Source: Schistocerca nitens
Taxonomy: Eukaryota; Arthropoda; Insecta; Orthoptera; Acrididae
Direction of reading: 5' to 3'
DNA length: 64,000 bases
Assembly: GCF_023898315.1 (NCBI RefSeq)
Contig: NC_064619.1
Coordinates: 497,956,594 to 498,020,593, forward strand
Part shown: piece after piece, positions 56,444 through 64,000 of the stretch
How positions within the stretch are numbered: position 1 is the stretch's first letter
Layout of the letters: every line of letters begins with the position of its first letter
Translations under genes and position numbers: made by a program
The notes under the pieces: generated by a model
The model's database searches: none
What the model saw: only the letters and a program-made list of their open reading frames with translations
Told to the model about the DNA's origin: nothing

Positions 56444-57560
56444 TTGATGACACAGTGGCTCCCATCAGGCCACAACAGAGCCGCCGTTTATGTGGTGAGA
56501 AACCCAAGTTCGAGCCATATTCAACAGATCGCAATCTACCGGAGACAGAAGAGAAGAGGATGTTACAATGACGGAAACTGTGTGCCACCACATAGACATC
56601 CTTCCGGGTTCTCTGGAGACGATGGCCAAGATCCAAACAAGTGGCTGAAGGTATCTGAGTGTACAGCCAAATTTAACGAATGGAATGACACCATGTGTTT
56701 GGCTAACATATTTTTCTACTTGGAGGGCACTGCCACACAATGGTATGAGAACAACGAGGAGAAGTTCACAAGTTGGGAAGTATTCCAGGCGGGACTGCGT
56801 AAGTATTTCGGCGACACACAATGACAGAAGTGCAAGGCCGAAGACAAATTAAAGAGCAAGGCACAGCGTCCAGGAGAAATTACAGCATCCTACATTCAAG
56901 GCGTCTTGGAGCTGTGTAAAATAGGGGATCCTAGAATGAAGGAGGAAGATAAGGTTGCACATCTCATGAAGAGTATTGCTGAGGACATGTATCAAGCCCT
57001 ACTCCTGAAGGAGGTTTCGACAGCAGACAACTTCATAAAATGGTGTCAGTATATCGAGACAATGCATCAAAAACGAATTACACGCAAGAAGTTTGAACAG
57101 CTTTCAAACGTCGTATCGATGTCTGTGATGGAGGAAGGAACTGATTTCACAAGTCATAACATGTGAGCTTTTACGGCTGGCATCTTCATAATAATGATTT
57201 CACAAGTGTTCTTCATCAGATAGTGAGAGAGCAAGTTCAGAAGGCACTTGGATTGCATGGTGAGCAAAACACTGAGACGCTTCAAGAGGACATAAGGGAG
57301 GAAGTGGAACAGACATTGAACCCAATCTCTCATCCTTCATTTCCCTTTGAAACGGTGAAAAAGTCGAGACCCAGGTGAAGTTACATTCCTATAATGCCAC
57401 ATTAGGAACCTGTTTGGACACCAAGGAAGACTGACATCTGGAGAATCCAGGACAACCAACCAGTATGTTTCCACTGCGGATGAGCGGGACATGTGGTGCA
57501 CTATTGTTGAGAAATACAGTGGATATTTGATGATGCCCGCGCCAGAAGACAGCAGACTGA
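56444..57560 (+). pseudogene. Gypsy gag with zinc knuckle
   Basis: Capsid-like sequence: NKWLKVSECTAKFNEWNDTM, then NIFFYLEGTATQWYENNEEK and FTSWEVFQAGLRKYFGD. Stops at 56822-56824 and 57164-57166 divide the frame. A knuckle CFHCG-stop-AGHVVHYC (CX2CX4HX4C, with one stop inside) lies near 57469-57510. It packages element RNA in the cytosol in active relatives. Confidence 0.8.
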
Positions 57561-57789
57561 TTTTAGCAGACGGGACGATGAAGATGAACAAGAAGATGAG
57601 GGTGCAGGACACCATTGCCACAAGCTAGGCACTGGAGAGGACGCTCCCCAACGCACTGATCCAGGTCTCCATTGCCGTTTAGAAGCTCCAGCTGATCACC
57701 TAGCCGCCACAACCTGGAAAACTAAGGGGTGCGACCTTCCTTGGAGGTTAGGCTGCCGAAGAGAAAAATCCTCCACCGTCAATCACTAC

Positions 57790-58720
57790 AAAAATGATAG
57801 GAAACTACGTTGATATCCTCATGGATGTCTGACCAACCCAAGCTCTTGTGGACTCTGGAGCAGCATATTCAGTCATTTCGGAGAAGTACCGTCGCCAGTT
57901 GCAGAAAACTGTATTTATCGACAACAAAACATCAAAACAACAAAGTGGCCATACACATCCCTTAGAATTCATCATCTTAAAAGAGTGAAGTCATTATGTT
58001 ATTCTTGGATGGGACTTTTTAAAAGCATCTAAGGCAATTATAAATTGTGGTCGCTCGAAGATTATGCTAGACAAGATGAGATACTGTGGTCAGGAAGATG
58101 TGTATCCGAGTGTGTGGAGACTATGTGTGTTGGATGAAGTGATCATTCCTGTAGTCAGCGGTAGAAAGGTAACTGTCATGTGTCATGCCATGCATCAACC
58201 CATGGATCTTGTAGTGGAATGTAGGAGAAGCATACCAATGAAGAATAACTTGGTATCATAGCCTCTGTCATCTCATTTAACAATGGATTCGATGAATTGT
58301 GGATCGATAACTTAACTGTCGCCGAGAACCACAGATCCTTCCAAGATGCATGTGCGTAGCAAACGCTGAGCTGTTAATTGACAAACAGCTGAGCGTCATA
58401 CAAACCTCCCATGCAGTCTGTGGGCGAAATTAGCACTACCACTATGAGACAAGGTCTTCTAGCTCGTGTGTCACCAGATCTCATTAAGTAACAACAGAAG
58501 AAGCTACTTGCCATTCTTCACGAGTTCTCTGAATGCTTCAATCTACAGGTGAAGAGCATATAAGACAAATTGACGGTGAAGCACCGGATTAGCACTGGAG
58601 ACCACCAATCAATAAGCCAGAGAGCATACCGTGTGTCAGCAACGGGACGTCAAATAATTTGTGACGAGGTAGTGTAAATGATGAAGAATGACACCATTCA
58701 GCCTTCGCGGAGCCCATGGC
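57790..58720 (+). pseudogene. Gypsy protease region
   Basis: ALVDSGAAYSVIS near 57844 is the aspartic protease active site (DSGA). Downstream is VILGWDFL-like sequence (58000-58020), the usual block near the end of the protease. Then comes a decayed spacer, with MKNDTIQPSRSPWPSPVV near 58680 marking the start of RT. Stops are common. Confidence 0.7.
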
Positions 58721-60000
58721 CGTCACCAGTGGTTCTTGTCAGGAAGAAGGATGGCAGTTGGCACTTAATAAGATAAGTAAAAAGAACGTTTACTCCCGAA
58801 TTGACGGTACACTAGATTGTCTGAAGGGGGCTAAGTTTTTCTCAACCATGGACATGTACTCGAAATTCTGGCAAATCAAAGTAGATGAGGCTGATCGTGA
58901 GAAAACTGCATTCATCACCCCTGAGGGCCTGTATGAGTTTAAGGTAATGCCGTTTGGTTTGTGTAATGCACCAGCAACTTTTGAACGGATGATGGATAAT
59001 CTTCTAAGTCACCTGAAGTGGACGATGTGTCTTTGTTATTTAGATGACATTATAGTGTTCTCAGAGACATTTGATGAACAAGTAAAAAGACTGAGGGCCA
59101 TTCTTAAGTGTCTCCAACAAGGCAGACTGAAACTTAATTCAAGAAAGTGTCTCTTTGGAGCGAAAGAAATCAAAATATTTGGACACCTTGCGTCAAATGT
59201 AGGTGTGAGGTGTGTGGCTAGACCCAGAAAAGGTTGGGATCTATAATGGAATTTCCTATTCCTAAAAGTATTAGAGATGTGAGAAGCCTCCTCGGATTAT
59301 GTTCTTATTACTGTTGTTTTATCAAAGACTTTTGTATCAAAGGCAGGCCACTCCAACATTAGTTAAAAGCCGATGCTAAACTTATCTGAGGTGGTGCTCA
59401 ACAAGATTCTTTCGAAGAGCTGTGAAAAGCTCTGACGACTGACACTGTACTTGGTCTGTATGATAATAGAGCACCCTCAGAACTACACACAGATGCCAGT
59501 GGGTATGGGATCGGTGCTGTTCTGGTGCAAATTTCGGATGGAAAAGAGAAGATTATAGCCCATGCTTCTAGGACACTTACAAAAGCTGAGAGAAACTACT
59601 CAATTACAGAAAGAGAATGTCTTGCTGTGATCTGGACCATGTGCAAATTTCGACAGTATCTCTATGGAAGGCCATTCACTGTTGTTACAGACCATCATTC
59701 ACTTTGTTAGTTGACAGGTCTTTAAGGATCCAACACGACGACTCATCAGGTGGGCACTACTTCTTCAAGTGTATGACATTACCATAGTGTACAAAAGTGG
59801 AAGAAAACACCAAGATGCCGACTGTCTCTCAAGAAACCCTGTGCAAGGCAATCAAAACTTTGATGAAGACAGTGACTGTCTCGCTACACTCCAGGATCTC
59901 TTTGCTGAGCAGAAGAAGGACGCCAAGATATCTCAAATTACGCTTGCCTTAAATCGGTCAGAGGATGTAAAAGGACAATTTAAAGTAGGTAATGGATAAC
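58678..60000 (+). pseudogene. Gypsy reverse transcriptase and RNase H
   Basis: RT is best kept at 58790-59246: FFSTMDMYSKFWQI (first catalytic Asp), TPEGLYEFKVMPFGLCNAPA, CYLDDIIVFSE (catalytic YLDD near 59036). The segment normally reading FCVDYRxLN is missing near 58770. RNase H has [12 protein letters not shown] and [13 protein letters not shown], followed by [10 protein letters not shown] with a stop. Then come QVYDIxIVYKSGRKHQDAD and CLSRNP. All catalytic residues are readable but the frames are broken. Confidence 0.88.
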
Positions 60001-60049
60001 TTCGCAAGAAAACCTTTGATCCATTTGGAAACAGGTAGCTACCAGTGAT

Positions 60050-61260
60050 TCCTAAACACAGGAGCTCGGATGTTCTACAGAAATTCCATGACACACCTGA
60101 GGCCAGACATTTAGGATTTATTAAGACACACGATAGGATAAGCAAGAGATTTATCTGGCCAGGTTTATTTAGGAGTGTCCCCTACTGTGTGTCGCACTGT
60201 TGAGAGTGCCAGAGAGAAAGGCAGTTCCTCAGAAACGACCTGGCCGACTCATACCAATTCCATGAGCCGAAACACCTTTCCAGCGTGTTGGGATTGTCCT
60301 CAGATGATTTCCAACGTCTGCTAGTGGCAATAGAAGGGTTATTGTTTGCACTGATTATCTGACATGCTATGCCACTACAAATGTCGTGAAAACAGCTGAA
60401 GTATTCGAGGTAGCCAAATTTATTGTGGAAGAAATTGTATTAAAACATGGTGCCCCCAGGTCGTTAATTACGGATTGAGGGAAAGTTTTTCAATTGAATC
60501 TTGTGACAGAGATAAACTGTCGGTGCAACATTACTCATCACATGACGACTGCCTACCATTCGCAAACTAACAGGCTTACTGAACGCCTTAATAAGACCTT
60601 GGCCAACATGCTATCAATGTTCGTCAATGTTGAGCAGAGCAACTGGGATGAGGTGCTACCTTTCGTGACGTTTGCCTACAACACTGCCAAACAGGGCACC
60701 ACAGGATTTACGCCATTTTTCGTGGCGCAGGGCAAGAGGCGACTGCGATGATGGACACTGTGTTTCCGTTACATCCTAATGACGTGAACGATGACTACAT
60801 TGAAGTTCGGCAGTTAGCTCGACTCCACACGCTCAAGAAAATGATCGGCGAAGGTATGACGTGAGCCACCGCCCTGTTGTCTACCAGCCTGGTGACCTCG
60901 TCTGGATCTTCACTCCTGTTCGGAAGGTTGGTCTCTCTGAGAAGCTCCTCAGGCACTACTTTGGATTTTATAAGGTTGTAAAACAGTTGTCTGATGTTAC
61001 TTATGAAGTTGAAGATTTCGACTCTGACACAAGGCGATGAAAGATCAGAGATACAGTCCCTGTCCATCGAATGAAGCCCTATAAGGATCCTGTAACCCAG
61101 GATAAATTCGAAGCTCCAGTAACAGGCAACAAATGGAAAGGTGACGAAGAGCGTAGCGGCAAAGTAAGTTCTAAGAAGATCACCGCCAGGGCAAACATCA
61201 GTCATTGGGAGTCGGAGTATGCAGGACTGATGACTTGTTCACAGACTAGAGGGACATAAC
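60050..61260 (+). pseudogene. Gypsy integrase
   Basis: Zinc module remnants: EARHLGFIKTHDRI and CVSHC-stop-ECQRE. Core: VIVCTDYLTCYA (first Asp), then LITD-stop-GKVF (second Asp beside a stop), then AYHSQTNRLTERLNKTLANM (catalytic Glu). Next comes WDEVLPFVTFAYNTAKQGTT. The C-terminal YQPGDLVWIF-like and LRHYFGFYKVV-like segments (60890-60990) complete the usual order. Several stops and shifts make it inactive. Confidence 0.85.
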
Positions 61261-61292
61261 ACCGAGACGCTGTTCTCTTAAGGAGGGAGTAA

Positions 61293-61612
61293 TGTCGCAG
61301 AAGAAGCTGAGTAGCACAGTCACCATGGTGTAGTGGTTATGACACTAGACTGTTGCATGGAGGGTCGTGAGTTGAAGAAATAACCTGAACTATAAAATTT
61401 TAATTTCTATATTCAGTTCGAGTACATTCAAGAAGTATCCACAAATGTCAAGAATCATTGTACTGAAATATTCTGTAACTGTATATATACCGTATGTGTT
61501 CTAGCTGGAGGCAGTTTGCTCCGCACTCTTGTATGTGCAAGTGCTGAATAAACCTTCATTAAGTGAAGTTAGTGTTCGTCATTCATCTAACTATACCTTC
61601 TTCTACGTGACA
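61293..61612 (+). repeat. 3' LTR of the second Gypsy element
   Basis: Starts tgtcgcagaagaagctgagt and ends cttctacgtgaca. It aligns with the left LTR throughout, with many substitutions and small gaps. It is preceded by a purine-rich tract aaggagggag at 61280-61289. Confidence 0.9.
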
Positions 61613-61690
61613 ATATGCCCTGTTTTGCTGCCCTTCATGGTAGGCCACCCTGGGCTCACATTTAAGCCAGATAATGTCTGCCCAGCACAC
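61613..61690 (+). mobile_element. Tc1-like fragment, right part
   Basis: CPVLLPFMVGHPGLTFKPDN continues the Tc1 reading broken at 56071. The second catalytic Asp is present (usually FQQDNARPH). It ends where a LINE-tail-like sequence (acatctacatggatactctg) starts at 61688. Confidence 0.6.
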
Positions 61691-61836
61691 ATCTACATGG
61701 ATACTCTGCAAGTCACATTTAAATGCCTGGCAGAGGGCAAGAGTTTGTACTGCTTATCTTCGTGCTTGACAAATCCTACCTTGTCTGGCAGTCACTGGAT
61801 TTCTGCCCAACTAAGAACAAATGTAACAACCACCAA
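61688..61836 (-). repeat. possible LINE 3'-tail remnant
   Basis: acatctacatggatactctg followed by gtcacatttaaatgcctggc resembles a reverse-oriented LINE end of the kind at 31500. Weak similarity. Confidence 0.4.
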
Positions 61837-63635
61837 CAGCGTGTACAGCGTTTACCTGAAATGAGTGTAGAAAATGAGAGGGCTGGTAGAGTGGGTCATA
61901 ACAAGCACATTTCACATCACAACCAACATTAGTGTACGGCACTTGGTGTCATTGAACAGCGTAACATCCCACTCAGAGGGTAGGCACACAACATGCCATC
62001 TGAGCTGTCATGGGCACACAACATGCCATCTGAGCTGTCATGGTAGCAGGTCTGCAGGGCAACATTTTCAATATATTTGTGGCATCAAGGTAAATGAGTA
62101 GTTGGGATGGAGTTTTATAACCTTTATTTGAAAATAGTTACTAAAAGTGCATGAAATTACAAGCTCCTGCTTGATTGCACACTGTGAAATGAAGCAAAAG
62201 TGACTGTCGCTCTCTTTCAAACACTTCTGGCAAAATGGAAATTACACCGGAGGCTACCATAATGCACGCTATCAGGTCTTCATCAGTCTCAATCGAGGAG
62301 AATATGCAGGCCATGCCATGCCCTATCCAGTTCTCATCAAAAGTTTCATCCAAATGCATCTGCACTGTGTGTGTGAAGAGTGCAGGTGTACCACTGTGTT
62401 GGTACCACGTTCACTGTTTCACATTGAGTGGGACATGTTACAAAAACTCTGGCAGACTTTCTCATAAAAAGATTAAGTATCTGTTGCATTCGGTCAATGG
62501 GGAAACATGTATGGACCAACTAGATTATCGCTTACCAAGTCGGACCAAATGTTGACAGTGAGGTGATCTTGATGACAATGAGCAAAGATGGTGTGCAGAT
62601 TTTGCCATGTCCACAATTGTTGATTATGGCTGTTGAACATATCCTCTCGTGTGAAGGATGCCTCATCCATAAAAAGTACTTGGTTTGGAAAGTCCATTTG
62701 AATGGTACACCTTTGCAAAAACCACTCGCAGAATTCAATTCGATGTGGAAAGTTGTCTGGGTTAAGGGCACGAACCTTTTGAAAACAGTAGGGGTGCAAA
62801 TCATCTTCATACCATACACACCAAATTGTGGAATTGCTTACACCCATTTCCCATGCAACACACTGTGAGCCTGTTGAGAGTGTGTTTTCCAGTAGCGCTA
62901 ATGGTTTCTCTTCAAAACCTGGTGTACACATTGTGTGCTGACAACCACGTGCGTCTGTGCTTCACACCACTAACACAAAATGAATACATTGGGTTTCAAA
63001 CTAGACCTTAAATGCACATGTGCTATTATAAGAACGTGCTGGCGGAAAATGTACCTCAGGTGAACCTGTCTCTCGTACGGACCTGTGAATGGCAGTAAAT
63101 GTGTGCAGATCTGGCACTTGTCTATTCGAAAACCACCGAACATACAAATGCTGGGCAGTATGAGCAATTCCATCTGATGTCACATAAGTAAAGTGCATGC
63201 CCTTTCCTCCCAAGAATAGCTCTCCACTTCCTATCTGCTCCACACAGTAGCAAACACATGAGTGTCCCCATTTGATGGCAAACTGAAGCAGGGTGAACCG
63301 TACTCTGCAGTATGCACTCTCTCTGCAACACCTATCAAACAGGCATTCGCACAGGACAAAGAATTACATCCGTGCCACAGTAAGAGGTGGAAAACCCATT
63401 GCGTTGATCTGCCTGGAATCTTCGCAACTATATCGACAACAGCATTTGCAAATAAAACTTCAACCTGCTGACTTTTTTACGTTGATGTCACAAATGCATT
63501 GAAATTGTTGTCCTGCAGACCTGCTACCATGATGGTTCGAACAGCATGTTGTGCGCCTGCGGACATGGGTTGCTGTGTGAAATATGCTTGTTATGACCCA
63601 CTCTCATTTTCTACATTCATTTTCGATACACCCTG
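61837..63635 (-). mobile_element. Tc1/mariner-superfamily element with long inverted ends
   Basis: The ends (about 61837-62125 and 63440-63635) are inverted repeats of roughly 200-270 bp, sharing gtagaaaatgagag, gtgggtcataacaagca and catggtagcaggtctgcagg. The minus-strand transposase is fairly well kept. ALNPDNFPHRIEFCEWFLQR leads to VLFMDEASFTREDMFNSHNQ (first catalytic Asp) and TVNIWSDLVSDNLVGPYMFP, where the frame 62931-62494 ends. The second and third Asp blocks are mostly lost; the C-terminus is ETDEDLIACIMVASGVI at 62365-62141. The N-terminus is fragmentary near 63240-63001 (TGSPEVHFPPARSYN). Confidence 0.78.
61983..62042. repeat. tandem duplication, 2 x 30 bp
   Basis: The unit ggcacacaacatgccatctg... 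is present twice without visible difference, within the left inverted end of the transposon; the right end has one copy. Confidence 0.88.
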
Positions 63636-64000
63636 CATATATCAAAGCTGTCATCAATTTCATGTCATATTTTCCTCCTCTACATCCTTATTAACTGTGG
63701 TTGATGGTATGTAGTTAGTCAAACATGCTAATAAGCTTTCCAGAGCCTTTGCAGAAAGACAGTACTGTGGTCAGTTTATCCACAAACAAATTTCTTCTCC
63801 TGTTTTTTCTCATGATTCGAAAAAGATGTCACCACTATGAACCAGCTATTGATGAATATTCCCCTTACTACCTCAACAATGAAGAACTAGATTACATCCT
63901 TTACCAGGACTTCGACTGTTTCTTGTCATATCCTGAGAGGAGGGATCCCACAAAGTAGAGTTTTGTCACTCATGCACAACATCTGTAACACCTTCTATAA
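63636..64000 (+). other. unassigned open frame 63725-63958
   Basis: A 77-residue plus-strand frame containing EYSPYYLNNEELDYILYQDF. It is acidic and tyrosine-rich, has no recognised domain, and its start is uncertain. It could be part of an exon or another transposon fragment cut by the window end. I do not assign a function. Confidence 0.3.

Larger units (their letters stand above)
56072..61612 (+). mobile_element. Ty3/Gypsy LTR retrotransposon, degenerate, complete ends
   Basis: A 5.54-kb element with LTRs of 323 and 320 bp and a 4-bp target duplication ATAT (56068-56071, 61613-61616). The coding order gag, zinc knuckle, protease, RT, RNase H, integrase is fully traceable, but stops and shifts are frequent. 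LTR divergence is visibly larger than for the element at 5.6-10.6 kb, so this insertion is older. The left LTR begins TATCG where the right begins TGTCG, a mutated terminus. Gag sequence (NKWLKVSECTAKFNEWNDT) differs from that of the first element, so the two are separate lineages. Confidence 0.9.

Overview
The window is nuclear DNA from an animal, almost certainly an insect. The interspersed repeats (several tRNA-headed SINE families, an RTE-like LINE, a LINE with GTAGAT 3' tails, Tc1 and mariner relics) are of types I associate with large orthopteran (grasshopper/locust) genomes. That assignment rests on memory of the families, not on a search. No prokaryotic gene organisation is present.

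One host gene is visible. Four consecutive coding exons on the minus strand (47118-47419, 37153-37379, 20465-20702, 2989-3140) join in phase to encode roughly the last 305 residues of MOCS3/UBA4, the E1-like adenylyltransferase with a C-terminal rhodanese domain that activates MOCS2A and URM1. Donor and acceptor sites agree at all three junctions, the zinc and catalytic cysteines are present, and an AATAAA follows the stop. The N-terminal (ATP-binding) exons were not found and probably lie to the right of the window. The three introns are about 9.7, 16.4 and 17.3 kb.

Nearly everything else is transposable-element sequence in these introns or in flanking DNA. 1-4.3 kb: two inverted Tc1-like copies and a mariner around the terminal MOCS3 exon. 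4.3-5.0 kb: a foldback repeat and a SINE. 5.0-12.7 kb: a LINE split by a Ty3/Gypsy element with both LTRs, PBS, PPT and a 5-bp target duplication. 12.7-18.1 kb: three more minus- or plus-strand LINE pieces, one of them full length with a 13-bp target duplication. 18.4-25.2 kb: tandem repeat, Tc1 relic, LINE relic. 25.4-26.7 kb: a mariner with both inverted repeats and a single-base frameshift. 27.0-29.6 kb: a decayed minus-strand Gypsy relative. 30-36 kb: a mariner, an inverted-repeat element and a Tc1/mariner-superfamily element split by a SINE. 39-46.9 kb: scattered transposase, LINE and possible Penelope remnants. 48.3-49.1 kb: a Penelope-like RT plus GIY-YIG fragment. 49.8-54.8 kb: tandem duplications and a Tc1 relic split by a LINE. 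55.7-61.7 kb: a second Ty3/Gypsy element, inserted in Tc1-like debris, whose LTR holds a tRNA-like segment. 61.8-63.6 kb: another transposon with long inverted ends.

I did not find a new gene system. The most interesting observations are the tRNA-like block in the second Gypsy LTR, the repeat ending just upstream of the last MOCS3 splice acceptor, the ordered nesting of elements with exact target duplications, and the number of near-perfect two-copy tandem duplications.
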